Of a stretch of DNA of 64,000 nt, positions 24,901 to 37,876 are shown one piece after another. The stretch lies in NCBI RefSeq assembly GCF_954871325.1, contig NC_088778.1, forward strand, positions 9,705,743-9,769,742, written 5' to 3'. The DNA is from Gordionus sp. m RMFG-2023 (taxonomy: Eukaryota > Nematomorpha > Gordioida > Chordodea > Parachordodidae). The position numbers and the translations under genes were made by a program. The stretch's first letter is position 1. The number at the start of each line of letters is the position of its first letter. The notes beneath the pieces are model-generated. The model was not told the origin of the DNA and ran no database searches. It was given only the letters and a program-made list of their open reading frames with translations.

Positions 24901-27276
24901 TTAATATATTTTCGTTCTTATTTTTTTTTTCTTGTTTCTTAACTAATAATTCTAATTTTATAAAATTTTTCAAATTATTATTTCCGGGTATATCTACTTT
25001 GATTTAAAAACTCCTAGTTTCGATTTTTTTAAAAAAAATTTCATTAACTAAATTACTTTTTATAATCATTTTTCTCACTTCTCTTTTTTTAAAAAAAATT
25101 CCCCACTGTTTAATACTTATTTTTTTTACTTTAAAAATATAGCAAAATATTTTTATTTAATAAAAGCTCTTCAAATATTATATAATATTTATTATATTAT
25201 ACTTATTATATTATATTACTTATATTTTAGCTATAAATAATTACTAACTTTATATATTAAATAAAATATATAAGTTTGTTAGTAAAGTATAAACAATTTT
25301 TTAATCAATTTAATGTATTATTATACAACGGAATTGGCGAATAAACGTCTCTAGAGAATAGAAATTAAAATACTTTAAAAAAAGAAGAGAAAGTTATAAA
25401 TTAAAGAAAATTTTGTAGATCGTAGAATTTTTGGGACCTCCTAAATCACGCTAAAAGAGAGTATACATTAAAAACAGGGAAATAGGATTATAACCAGGTT
25501 GCAGATCTCGCCAATTATTCGTGAGTCTATAATCTCTTTATACATTATTTTCTTAAGAGGAAATATCTTTACCCCTGGTTATAACTTAGTTCATAGTTTA
25601 TCGGAGTTTTTTGGTCAATATATAGAAGAAATTGGTCTTAATATTAATCAGATTCGAGTAGAAGAGTATCAATATAAATTGGATTAAAATAAGGATGTGG
25701 TACTATTCGAACTATTTTCTGGTTGAGTCTGACATATTATGTTAAATAATTTAACGGGTCGGACCGGGCTTAAGGGCAAATTTATTTCGTTCTTTTTTCC
25801 TTGATGAAAAATTATTAAGGGCTGAGTTGGACAACTTATACAAAATATAATTTATGGGTCGGGCAAAATAACTACAAGCCAAATTTCTCCTTTAATTATT
25901 TTTTTCCATTAACTTGGAATTATAACTTAGATCCATCGCATCGCGTCAAATATAACTATAACCTTTTTTTTTACTTTTTAGGAACAGGAACCTAAACCAT
26001 GTTTCAAAAAAATTTAGTAGTGGAACCGGAAGTATCTCAAGGTTGCAGACTGAGTTAGATTCTAAAAAACAATAAAAAAGAAGGGGAGATATGTTTTTGC
26101 ATAAATTTACTTATTTGTGTTTAAAACTCATATTCCATTTGAACTTTATTTTAGAGTTAAATTTCCTAATCATAAGATAAATAACAGTTATAACAAAAAT
26201 AAAGGGATAATAATTTATCCGTCAAAAATCAAAAATGCAAATTAAATATTCCTAAAAATAATAAATCCATCAATAACAAAATTTGGCAGATAAATATATT
26301 CTTATGAAATGACCGATAAATAATCATATATATTTAAAATTGTAAAGCTTACCATTTGTGCATAATATTCCGCTTCCCGCTAGAAATTACCTCCATAATT
26401 TTTTTAATAAATTTTTAATTCTTAATAAGTTTTTTTAAATAAAAGTTTTTTTTTCTTTTTATTGTTCAAAAAAATTTTTTTGTCAATTTCTTAAATCAAA
26501 AATATCCAATAAGCATTTTCCTCCAAATTTTATATTTTTTAAATTTTATAAAAAAAAAATAAATAAAATTTGTAAAATAAAGTTTAAAAAAATTAATAAA
26601 TTGAAGAAAAAAAATGAGAAAATGCAGAAAGAAAAATATATTATAAATAATTAAAATATAAAAATAAAACATTAAAAAATATACATTTATATAACTATAG
26701 AAAAAATGGGAATTCACACCTGGTTACTTAAAAAGAAACTAAAAAAAAAACTTACTTTTATTTGAAATGATAAAAAAAAATTGTATAAAATTGTTGCTTT
26801 TATCTGAAAAATACAAAACAAACTTTAATTTTTTGTTTTATTAGCTTGAAAATTTATATTTTTTGAAATTTGATTTTAAAAAAAAATGTCTAAAACAATA
26901 ATATTTATAAATATTTTATACTATTTATTAAGTTTGGCAACTTGTCTAATTAGATCATAGAGGAATTTTTTACTTCTCAAGTCATATTATACTAATGCTT
27001 TATTTATTTCTTTTTTTCCCTAATTTTTCATTTTTTTAAGTTCGCACCTATATATTATAAACCTAATTAATAAACGCAATATTGCTAGTTTTTATAAATC
27101 ATTGTTTCATATCTTTGATGATCGTTTTTGCAGATTCTAACAGAAAAATAGAATAAGAAGATTTCTATCAAAGATTATTATATTAATTGGGGATTCGCAT
27201 TAGATAGATACTTGTCTCAGCCCAGATAACCCTAGTTGACAAATATAAAGAACAAAAGAAATAACTATAGAAGGGG
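21968..27276. other. Repeat-rich, AT-rich block, no gene supported
   Basis: Scraps include a GC-rich segment to about 22017 (possible 3' UTR), G and C runs at 22917-22930 and 23161-23175, a CTTCATAAATATCATTTTAAG motif at about 23769 (related to 20.95 and 44.75 kb), a repeat copy with a G run at 24320-24500, TCGATTCACAT/GAATCGAAC motifs at 24715-24850, and GGTCGGACCGGGC/GGGTCGGGC motifs at 25755-25865 typical of the MITE subterminal blocks. The 11-bp inverted pair TTATAACCAGG/CCTGGTTATAA lies at about 25489 and 25573. The minus-strand frame at 26496-26717 is Phe/Ile/Tyr-rich AT sequence. Confidence 0.4.
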
Positions 27277-27284
27277 ATCCTCGT

Positions 27285-27585
27285 TAGAGATCTGCAAAAG
27301 TAGGACTGGCCCGGACTCGGGCCTAATATTTTTAAATAAAATTCGGGCCGAGTCGGGTCGGCCTTGGAAATTTTTTAAATATATTTAAATTTATCAATTT
27401 TATGTTGAATTTTTTATGTAAAATAAAAATATTTGATTTTACTTTAGAACTAGACGCCATATAACATATGTCTTTTATTTTGAGTAATTATAAAAATTAA
27501 TTTCTAAATTTAAATAAGTTCGGACTCCGGGCCGGCAAAATTTGGGCTGGGCCGGGCTTGAAAAATTATGCGATGCAGATCACTA
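27285..27585 (-). mobile_element. hAT-type MITE, TAGTGATCTGC family, copy C
   Basis: 301 bp, inverted relative to copies A and D. The left end is TAGAGATCTGCAAAAGTAGG and the right end, reverse-complemented, is TAGTGATCTGCATCGC. The flanks are ATCCTCGT (27277-27284) and GTCCTCGT (27586-27593), an 8-bp target duplication with one later change. The core is the same as in the other copies, including the ACTAGACGCCATATAACATA stretch shared with copy B. Non-coding. Confidence 0.9.
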
Positions 27586-27593
27586 GTCCTCGT

Positions 27594-30500
27594 ATTGAAT
27601 TTATTCATTGAACTGCTTCTCTAATCTTTATATCTAAAAAAAAACTAATGCTATCTATAGTGACTTTCAGAAGTACCCCTAACTATAGAGGCCCTGCTCT
27701 AATTTTTAAAATAAATATAGTGTTTATAGTTTTTCAAAGGATAAATCGAGAATTAGAAACGTCGAATAAATAAATTCTTTTTTCATTTGGCTATTTTGAT
27801 TGATTATACAACTTAAATTTATCATATTAGATCCTAGTTGATCGAGTTTTTAAACCAGTCGGTTTATAAAATTGATTTTAAAAACAGGTTGTGATACCTA
27901 GATAAAATGGAGTATTTTTTTTTAAACCGGAATTCAGAAGAATCCGATAGGATGTTGATTTATGATCTAAAAATTGGTATATCTCTATTCTTCCAAATTT
28001 TTTCAATTTCCTACTTTCCAACTGATAATTTGATATCAAATTTATTAATTTCATTGTATTATTTATGCATTTATATATACCTAGTAAAATATTTCTTCTT
28101 TCCATCCATAAGTTATAAATTTTTATTGATAAAAATCAAGTAGAGCTGTATATTTAGTTTAATAATTAAATTTTTTATAAAATGAAATTTTCGAAAAATC
28201 TTTCTTTAATAATATTTTTTTACAAATTATATTTATTTAATCTAAAAAAAAAATTAGAAATTTTTAAAAAATAACTTTAACTAAAAAAAATGTTAAAGAA
28301 ATTATTATTTTTTAATTATCACTTCAATAACGGGATTGGGGTCGATTATACAAAAAAATACAAATTTTCAAAATATGAATTAATTTTATAAAAGAAGTTA
28401 TTTATATTTATATATTAATTAGTAAGTGCGTTTTATAATAAATTTAGAAAAAAAGAATTATAAAATAAATTGAGTAGATATAATGTTCCTCGAAGAGTTA
28501 GAAATTCCTAAAGGTGGGATTTTGGAATAAACATACAAGCATCGTGAATTATATTAAAAGTTTTAAAAAAGATTGAGACACCAAAACTATTTCAGTTACT
28601 TTTTGTGTTTTCACAAAATATTAATATCAACCCTAAAAAAAATAGATTTATACTGTATTCAGTAAATATGGATGAACTTAATAAATCCGTATAACTATTC
28701 ATTTTAACAAAAAAATTAGTCTCCAAAGCTTTTCGCAACTCGAATAAATGTAAATCACCAAAAATAATTATAATTGATAATGAAAATAATATGAATTTGT
28801 TTAGGATTAATTTTATCCCCTTCAAGACTTACTTTCTGACAATTCTTAATGAAAAAAAAATGAGAACGTGGGAAAAACTAATACTTCTAGTTTTTAAGTT
28901 CTTATTTTGAGAAAATTCAGTGTAATCCTTTGCTACAATATATTCTCAAGCCAGTTGAAATCATAGGCTGCACCTTCCCCAAAATTCCTTTTACTCTCTA
29001 CCTTCTTTGATTATATAAATGTAAATTGGTTCTCTCCCTTTGTATATAATCATAGAAATCCTATAGATATTAAAAATAAAATTCACCTCAATAGAAAATT
29101 AGGAATCACTAAACAATTTGTCAAAGAAATATAAGTTAGATAATTTATTGATTTTAAATGGCTTTTTTTTAGAATTTATATTATTTTATTAAATTTTTCG
29201 ATCTTTCTAGATATTTTTTATTTTTATTTTTTACTATTGAGACCTTTAATAAATAATGTTTAAGAAAGTTTTCCTTTAGATAGAATATACTGAGAGACTA
29301 TTTTAATGCTAGTACCTCATTGAATAGAAAAATTTTTTTAAAAATTATAATCATATTGGAGTTGATTTTATTTATTTTTATAAACCTAGGAGAGACCGGC
29401 ATAAAATAATCTGATAGATAACCCAGAGATCAAGCGAGTCATAAAAGGCAAATTACAATAAAATCAACTTGATATTCAATAATAACTCATCGTGTTCTCC
29501 AAACTAACTTTTATATCATAAATAAACATTACAATAAATTTATTAAGCTTTAACCACGATAAAAAATGAGCCATGCCTGTAGAAAGTTATGCCTATGCAA
29601 ATCTTTTATATAAGATAGTTAGTAGATAAATTAAATTTTTTTACTCTTTTATAATTTTGTAAAATTGCAGTTTGCATAAACATTTCAGTGATCTCATCTA
29701 AAAAAAATTAATAGCCCCATCCATAATCTAATAAGGGAAGATCGAGGATGGTTTTATCATGAGGCTGGTATATTGTTATCTAATCATTTTGAAACTAATA
29801 TACCTTGAGATTTGAAACTCAAAAAATGTATTTAAATAAGAAGATAAAATTTTTAAATGCGAATTTAAATTATTAATCTCATTTTTATTTATCATGTATA
29901 AAAATCTATAATATTTAAGCTTGTATTTGTTGAGATTAACTTTTAATTTTAAAAAACCCCCACAGGTTTTTACGGGATGCGTATTGCCTAGCAGTCATTT
30001 ATTTTTTATAAAAAAAATTCGAAGATTACCAAAGGCCACGAATTTATCTGGAGCCAGAAATGACAAGCTAGAGATGGTTGAGTTTTTTTTGTAAATTATA
30101 TGACAGGTTTAATTGACAACAAGTTTTACCAGGTGATATATATATAATGTAAATGGACCTGCATTTAAAATATTTCTTAATATATCTCAATTTAATAGGA
30201 TTAATATTTAAAAATCTAAAAATAAAGAGGCGTTATAACACGCACCACAAAAGGCTAAAAGGTACCATGTTTTTCATAATTCTTAAATTTTTATTAATTA
30301 TAAAAATGTTTTTTTCTCCTAAAATTAATTACCGTAGAAATATATGTAAAGATTAAAACTACTTTTAAATTATTTGGAAAATTTGTTTCATTTTTTTTTC
30401 TATAGCCATTCAATTTTCTATGAATAACATAACCACGGACTAACCCATATATTTTTAGTAAAAATATTTGACCATTAGAATTTAGTATATTCTAGAAAAT

Positions 30501-30846
30501 ATCCGTGCGCTCACATTAACCCAAGACTCTTATTGATTCCTCTACATTCTGCACTTTTACCATAAAAATTTCAAACCAAAGCATAACAAATTACAACTAA
30601 TTAATATGTAGACCAATCCCTTACTTAAAAAACTAGAGAAGAATATATGGCTTTCTCTCATTATTGGTTAAAACAAAATATATTACAAATAAATTATTTA
30701 AATTAATAAATTTAGAATTCGTCCATACCTTTTAATATTACTTTTCCGTCAATTATTTACCTTAAGGTAGACTAGAAATATTTCAGAATTTTTTTTTAAC
30801 AGCTTTCCTGTCTACCCCAAAATGGTGTTTATTTTCTAAATAGTTG
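27594..30846. other. AT-rich block, no gene seen
   Basis: Frames at 27878-28105, 27907-28143 and 28592-28825 are hydrophobic AT-driven translations without domains. A GGAGAGACCGG motif lies at 29389-29399. A GC-richer patch at 28955-28990 and one at about 30030-30080 are short and closed. Nothing else is supported. Confidence 0.4.
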
Positions 30847-31041
30847 TTATTGATTTCTAATTAAACTTCCAACAAATTTTATTTTATAATTAAGACTGAC
30901 CATAGCTCTTGCTGGGCTATACTTATGTATCCAATCAACCCTTGCAGACAACTCCCCCTTTAAGTGTGTACAGAAGTCAGAGTTTGGAATCGGAACCCGC
31001 AAATCTCGGTTGAAGAAAAAATGTACCGAAATCTGGATCAT
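30847..31041 (-). CDS. Candidate exon or gene scrap, unrecognised
   Basis: A 64-codon frame whose middle (about 30890-31040) is clearly richer in G+C than its flanks. It reads RDLRVPIPNSDFCTHLKGEL then SARVDWIHKYSPARAMVS. These residues look like genuine protein, whereas the last 15 are AT-driven. A possible donor, ATG|GTCAGT, lies just after PARAM, and an AG (TTCAACCGAG) lies within the pyrimidine-rich stretch before it. Neither signal is strong. It could be an exon of an unseen minus-strand gene or a transposon scrap. Confidence 0.3.
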   Translation of the reverse strand: MIQISVHFFFNRDLRVPIPNSDFCTHLKGELSARVDWIHKYSPARAMVSLNYKIKFVGSLIRNQ

Positions 31042-33690
31042 GAATTTAGAGGTTTCCGTCTCTTTTTTTTGTAGGAAAATTTATAGATAAAGGGTGTATT
31101 TTATAGACAATAAAATCGTTAATTTTCTTCAATTTTATCTTAAAAAATGGTAAAAATATATTTTATAAAAAAACTATAAAATGACGCCAAAATTTTTATT
31201 TTATAAAAAAAAAAAGGTTACTTTCTAAAAAAACACAAAAATAAAAATATAACTTAAAAAACACAATTAATTTCCCATTTTTTTCCTCTCTCTTGTAATT
31301 AGTTAGCGTCATTTGCTTCATACTTTTATAATAATGCTATAAATAATAAATAAGTTGACATTGCGAATTATTTTACTACAAATGGATGTGACACAACAAA
31401 CACACAAAAATTTATATTCTATATTTATAAAAAAAATTTGTATTAAGGGAGGAATAAATGAAAGTTTGAATAATTAGGAGGTGAAAAAAGCCGATAAATT
31501 CTTTAAATGATGTATGAGATTTTGAATTTCTTCGATTCAATAGCCAGGATATTTATTGAATTTAGTTTTTAAAACAAAATCATAAGTTATATAATATGAA
31601 TCGCTTTCTAAATAAATTTGGAATAGAGCTGATAGTAAAAAAAAAAATATATAAGCGAACTTATTTTTAAAAAAATGCTTGTGCTAGAACTTGACCTAGG
31701 AGGTAGGCTTGATATTAATATGTTTTTATTTATAATCCTAAAAATCTAAACCTCTTCCTTCAATAACAAAGTTATTTCTTATTAAAGGTTTATCAAAGGA
31801 CCATATATATAAAACGTTAAAACCCGAAAGCGCCGATAATCGAATATGCTATAAACTTATATGATATACTGTAAGCAGACATGGGAAACAAAAACATGTT
31901 GGTCTGCTCCGTGTATCCTATTGGTTTCCCGTTAATTCCAATTTTCTTAAGATTAAAATTTTCAATTCACGCTATTTTCAGATTTTTATATTCAAAATGT
32001 TCAGAGCTAGAATGTTATATGAGATGATAACTCAAAAAAAATTGAAACGTTATAGAACTTCCGGAACCTATTCCGAATATAAAATTAAATCATATTTACA
32101 GTTGCTTCATTTTCCTAATATATCACACCTTGTATTCAGATCTTTCATGGTCTCCGACTGGTAATTATACTTATTTTAAAATTAAAAAATTATAATTATA
32201 ATAATTTATAAATAAAATTTTTAATATATATAATATACCTAGTCTTTAACTTTTAGTATAAAGAAGCGTGTTAATAATTATTATGACAAAAAATACTAAC
32301 GTTTAAACACCTTTTCCTTGACAATTTTATAATTATAAAAGGGTTGAACTCTGATTTTTATTTTATTTCAAAAAGTTTTAATTTCTCCTTTTTTTGCGAT
32401 ATTGAACTGACGATGGGCTTGTGTTTTTTTTAATAAATTGTTATTTTAATGAAATTTTTGTGAGTCTAATATATTAGTATCGACCTCCCTAATATGGCCA
32501 CTCAAGGAATGGTTATAAGTTTTGGTCAACGTAGGGAGATACTCTATATAGGGCCAATGTATAAGATCCGTTTTTAATTAAGATTTTTGGTAATATATGT
32601 CGAGCGAAAGTGGTCAGAATAAGAAAGGTGGGTCATTATGAAAGGGGTGGCTACTTTGAGAACTTTCTGTCACTGTACTATAAATTATAAATTTATTTTA
32701 TCTATTTAAGGGCTAATTACGTAAATTGCATAATAAAAAAAAGAAAAAAGATATTTATATATAAATTTAGTTAGGTATATTATTATAATATTATATAAAT
32801 TTAAATTATTAGGAAATAGAGGACAGGACACCATCTGTGATAAAACAAGGCAATTTTTTTAATGCGAAATGTATAGGTTTCTTCTTTATTTTGGTTTTAT
32901 TTTTATAGTTGCCAAACTTTAAACTTTTATTAATTATTTTATATATAATTAAAATAAAATGTTGTATTTATTATATGTAATATAATTTAAAAAATAATTA
33001 AATTATTATTATAAAAATTATGAAAAATAAATTTGTCAATCAATAAAGGAAATTTTAAATTGAAAACAACTTGCTTCCCTGCAATCCCCACTTAAAAGAA
33101 ATATTCTCTTATAGAAATATTTTTAGACAAATTTATAAACGTTTAATCTTTTGTCCACCGTATTTTTTAAATTATGAAAAAAATATTATAAAGAAATAGA
33201 AATAGGAATTTATTTTTGTTTAAAAATACATCAGACATTATTGTCAAAAGTTTTTTTTTTAAAAAAATCCATTTTTGTATAGGCAAAATGTTTTATGATA
33301 AAACTGTTTTAAGTTGGCTTTTATACAAATAATAGCTACATAGGCCTCCAGAAAATCATACTATTTTTCGTAATCTATGTCTATAAAAATAGACGCTCAC
33401 AAAATGTAAAAGAGTACTATATATCTTATCCTACTTATTACATAATCATACAATTTACATTTAATTTGCTTTTAGGAAATTTTAAACTAGAAGTCACTAC
33501 ATATATCAAAACAAATTAATAATGCAAGTGTAAAAGATATAAAATATTTGATTAGTGTAGCTTTTATTTTTAAAATAATTAATGACTAATATTTGCAAAT
33601 AAATCTAAATTTAACAAATAGTTCAAATATTGACTAAATTTAGAAATAATTTTATTATTCGTAAATTGATAAGCCTAGTTTGGACATAGC
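31042..33690. other. AT-rich block with one pogo-like element
   Basis: No gene. A 60-bp stretch at 32101-32160 is bordered by ATATTTACAG and GGTAATT, good splice-site matches, and is open in one frame (LLHFPNISHLVFRSFMVSDW), but its composition is not decisive. A pogo-like repeat lies at 32470-32665. The rest is plain AT-rich DNA. Confidence 0.35.
32470..32665. mobile_element. Short pogo/Tigger-like MITE
   Basis: The left end has CGACCTCCCTAATATGGCC and the right end, reverse-complemented, has TAGCCACCCCTTTCATAATG followed by ACCCACC. Both follow the CACCTC-TAATATGGCCAC style of pogo/Tigger termini and resemble the 5.14-kb and 6.2-kb ends. About 190 bp, non-coding. The exact ends and TA duplication are not resolved. 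Confidence 0.4.
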
Positions 33691-33951
33691 CTAAAAAAGT
33701 CCCTGGTTAAGATCGCCAGTTCTAAGGTTCTTTCCTTTTTTGGCAAATCTTCTGTTGGCGAAAATAGAATCCATCATTGGGATTACATGTGCACTAAGTT
33801 TATTTTTCTTACCGATAATTAAACGAGTGTTAATTCCTCTATGATGTGCAGGTGTTAATCCCACCACGCCAACATAAATTTTAAAAACTAAATAGGTTGA
33901 CTTTTTCTTAGTATTTATTCTTTTTCCTTTAGAATTAATAAAATTAATTTT
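33691..33951 (-). CDS. Unrecognised open frame without Met, possible exon
   Basis: The frame is open for 86 codons from after a stop at 33954-33952 to TAG at 33693-33691. It includes a compact, GC-richer stretch, KIYVGVVGLTPAHHRGINTR then LIIGKKNKLSAHVIPMMDSI then FANRRFAKKGKNLRTGDLNQ, that is strongly protein-like and basic. There is no early Met, so it would be an internal exon or a gene fragment. An AG (ATTCTAAAG) lies near its start. A strong internal donor, CG|GTAAGAA, follows LIIG, so two readings are possible: an exon ending there, or a longer frame that includes it. No family is recognised; a transposon-derived fragment is equally possible. Confidence 0.35.
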   Translation of the reverse strand, partial: KINFINSKGKRINTKKKSTYLVFKIYVGVVGLTPAHHRGINTRLIIGKKNKLSAHVIPMMDSIFANRRFAKKGKNLRTGDLNQGLF

Positions 33952-35920
33952 TTATTTTAAAAAAATCAATAGTTTTTTTTTATAAAATCCCCCCTAAAAA
34001 ATCTTTCCTTTTTTACAAAAAAAAGCGCGCTAGCGCGTCTTCCTTATGTCACACTTTTCTTCTTTCTTTTATTATATTAATTTTTGTGTTATAATATTAA
34101 AAAAGGAATAAAGTTCGCTTAATAATTTAAAATTAATATTCATTATTATTTAAATTATTTATTACATATTATATAAATTATATTGTTTATTTTAAATTTT
34201 TTTACATCTTCTTTAAATAAATAAAAAATGGCATTAAACTTTTTGACAATAAAATACCTTGACTGCCAAAATAAAAGTGTTAAATAAAAAAAATTAGCCT
34301 TTATCATCTTCTTTAAAAAAAAATTATTTATTTAAATATATAACAAAATAAAAATATTTCAGACCTCATATATATAATGAAACGGACAATTTATTATATA
34401 ATAAACAATAATAATAAATAGATTTCTAAATATCGGTTATTTAAAGTTATATATTTTTAGAAAAAAAATTTCACCTGCCCAATTTATACCGGTGTTATTT
34501 TATTTTTTTAAAACAAAACTTTTTAATGTTATATACCTATGTTCTTAGGTATTATTTACCTGTGTCCTTGCTTTGCCTCCTATAATTTTTTATTATTTCT
34601 TTGAGATAAAAAGAACATGCTTCTTTTTTTTAATATACATATATGCACACCTTTAAATATTTCCAAAAAATTAATTTTTAAGTTTGTTTTTTTTGTAAAA
34701 AAAATATTATTATATTTTGTGACAAAATTATTTATTTTTAACGAATGACGCGTGGCTACCTTTTAAAGAATATTATTTATTTTATTTTCTTAAACTTAAA
34801 CTTTTGTACCACCAAACATACGCAAAACACACTTATTATTATATTTATTAAATTTTTTTCAGTACAATTATATATCAATTTTTTAAATTAATAAAAAGAT
34901 TAAAACAGGAGGGGGTTTGGAGTTTGACCTCATTATTATAATTATTATAACATCATAATAATAATAAATATATCTTTTGTATTTTTTAGACTCTTATTTA
35001 TATTTCATTTTTATTCTATTATATTTTTTGTATCAAAGCACTAATTACGGAATAGAGAGCGGAGGAGGGGGTTGGCGGTACAGTTCCTCTTCAAATTAAG
35101 TGAATATTGCATAAATTTTAGTTATTTAACATGTCAAAATTTAGTTATATAATGTTGAATATTCCTTCATTCATATAAATTGATATGATAAAAGTAGTAA
35201 AGATGAGTTTAAAAACAAATTATTATGAAAAAGTATAGACTAAGCCTGTTCAAAGATGAATCAAATATTCGATTCACATCGAATAAACCTAACCGAATAG
35301 AAATGAATGCAAATAATTTCACTCTGTTCGACTTCGAATACGAATAAATTGTTATTCGATAATTTGTTTTTAAATATCTATAAATTTGATTAATATTAAC
35401 TAAATTTAATTATTTTAAAATTTTAATGAAATATTGGTTTATTTTCATAAATAACTATTTATTAAATTTTAAAACATTTATGCTAAAATTAATATTATTA
35501 ATAGTATAATGCCATTATCTAATAATCTATATGGATAATTTCGACTATCAAGTTGACAAAATAATCCTCCCAAAAAGAGGTGTCTTTTGGGTAGAATGTG
35601 AATACAGTACAGATAAAGAGGCTATTTGCATGATTATAAAGCATTTATAAAATGCAAAGAAGAACAACATTTTACACCTGAATAAAATGAACTGTAAATA
35701 GTTTTTCTTTAAACTTAAATCGTCAACTTTTTTTAATTAAAAAAAATTACTTTTAGCAATAACTTGTTAAAAATTTTGATAAATAATTCATGTACCATTT
35801 ACTTAAATTCAAAGGATTTTAAAGATTTTATAAAAAATTTAGTAAAATCAATAATACTTCAATTTCCACGAACTTAATTAATTTGGTAAATAAATAATGT
35901 TTACTCGCAATTTATAGTCA
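33952..35920. other. AT-rich block, no gene seen
   Basis: Apart from the perfect 12-bp palindrome CGCGCTAGCGCG at 34026-34037 and a decayed repeat with TTCGATTCACATCGAATA motifs at 35265-35365 (in the style of the 6392 element), the block is featureless. ATT trinucleotide-like runs lie at about 34935-34975. Confidence 0.45.
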
Positions 35921-35928
35921 GTTTATCT

Positions 35929-36621
35929 CAGGGGTTCGAACCGAACCCGGAGAAGAAAACCAAATTTGAACCCGAACCGAACCCGGGAATTTTATTTGAA
36001 CCCGACTTCAGTTATTGTTTAAATTAATATAAAATATTTGTATAATTGTAAATTCAAATATTAATAATTTACTTTCAAATTTCCATTTAAGTGAAGTGTT
36101 AATAAATTTTAAACAACTTAATTCATTTAATCCATTTTTAAATTTATTCTCAAAGATTCCTATTGGATTGTTAATAAATTTTAAACAATTAAATTTATTT
36201 ACGCCATTTATTTTTAATTTTTAACTTATTCTCAAAGATTATTAATTATAGAAAAATGAAAGTGAACAAGTCAAAGTAAAAATTATTTTATTGGATATTG
36301 TTAATTTAAAGAAATCTAAATAAATTTTTTAAAATCTATACATGACTATGCTTTGTATTTTTAGCTATATTTTGCCTTAAAATAAAATAAAAAATTTATT
36401 TTTTACACCAAATTTATGTCTAGTTTTTTTAATTATGATTTAAATATAGAATATTTTTTTTTATCAATTCAAAAATTCTTAAACCCGAGTTGAACCCGAC
36501 CAAACCCGAGTTCAAAAATATTTCCCTGAACCGAACCCGAACCAAACGCACCTAATTTTTTTAACCTTAAACCGAACCCGAACCGAACTCGGGCAAAAAA
36601 TTTTCTGGGTTTGCATCCCTG
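35929..36621 (-). mobile_element. hAT-type MITE, CAGGGATGC family, copy 1
   Basis: 693 bp. The left end is CAGGGGTTCGAACCGAACCC and the right end, reverse-complemented, is CAGGGATGCAAACCCAG. A perfect 8-bp duplication, GTTTATCT, lies at 35921-35928 and 36622-36629. GAACCCGAACCGAACCCG motifs crowd the outer ~80-120 bp on both sides. The copy at 55832 is in the opposite orientation and shares ends, subterminal motifs and core (TTAATAAATTTTAAACAA and CTCAAAGATT stretches). Non-coding. Confidence 0.93.
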
Positions 36622-36629
36622 GTTTATCT

Positions 36630-37868
36630 AGTCTAAACTACATATTCTTTCTAAAATTTTAACCTTACACCTGTCAACCCAGTCCAAAAGGCTGGTTTCA
36701 AAAAAATTTGGCCCAATGACGGGAACAGATCTTTAACTTCTGAGCATCAATCGGTAAAGAAATTCGCTAAGAGGCATTCTTCTTAGAACACTCTGACTTC
36801 TACTGCTAGCCAAATTCATTATTAGAAACATATTTTTTCACTGAACAAATTTTATTTTTTACTGACAAATTATATTTTTACTGATAAATTTTTTATTATT
36901 TACTAGTCAAAAAATTCTGTTAAAGGTTTTAATTATTCCTAGATATAATAAGGGTTTAGCATATCTGCTTTTTTCACAAATAAATCAAACATAAATCATT
37001 TAGAATGCACTCTTTTTAATTTTACAAGATTTGATTTTGCAGGAATCGTATTCCTGCATGTATAGATCAAAGTACCTAATGATTTCATACAAACTTGTCA
37101 TAGACTTTTGAACTACACTTATTTATCTCTAAATTTTTGATATAATCAATTTCAAAAAATTGCACAAAGGTTTACGGCGAAATTGTTAGAAATTAGCCAG
37201 GTAAGCACTTTATTCATCCACAAATCAGATTTTTGGCAAAAACATCTCTTTAAATAAACGTGCTCTGTAGATGATTTTAATTTTAGCTAAGAACCTGAGA
37301 CATATAAGAATAGATATACTATGTTAATATTACATTCTTCAAAATTTTTATATGATTCATTTTAGGTCATTATATTGTTTAAATTTTTTCTTTGAAAATT
37401 TTTTCGTCGTTTATTTTAAAGAATTTGGAACCGAAAATTAATCCTGAAATCGGGTGAAATTTTTATGAACCAGAAACTGTTTTAATTTTTAATAACAGGA
37501 ACCTTTTAGAAAACTGAAGCTTTAGAAATTCTAATCTCAGAAAAAGAAGCCATCCCTACGGTTGACCCGCTCCATTTTTCAAATGAATGCTGATTAATAT
37601 TTTATTCTTTAATGTTCGATATCCCTTTTTCTTCTTTTTTTTTGTTTTCGAAACGATTAATATTATTTATTATTTCTTTAATCTTTAAAATTGATTAAAA
37701 AACTACCTATATATTATTTTCAATTTGTTAATGTATATTATAAAAAATAATAACAATTAAATAATTGATCATGTTCATATATAATAAATATTATAGAAAG
37801 TTTTGAATAGATGTATTAAGTTTTTTTTGAAAATAAAACCTATAAAATAAAAGTTGGAATTTGAGAGT
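36630..37868. other. AT-rich block, no gene seen
   Basis: A GC-richer stretch at 36660-36800 is not open in any frame. Scraps of a GGAACCGAAAA/GAACCAGAAACTG repeat lie at 37430-37505, similar to sequences near 26.0 and 46.5 kb, and probably come from another MITE family. Confidence 0.4.
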
Positions 37869-37876
37869 ATAAATAT

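Noticed and set aside
26496-26717. 73-codon Phe/Tyr/Ile-rich frame as a membrane protein
   Set aside because: The hydrophobicity follows directly from A/T-only codons; there is no conserved feature.
32101-32160. 60-bp micro-exon with good splice borders
   Set aside because: Only the borders support it; composition is AT-rich and no partner exon with matching phase was found.
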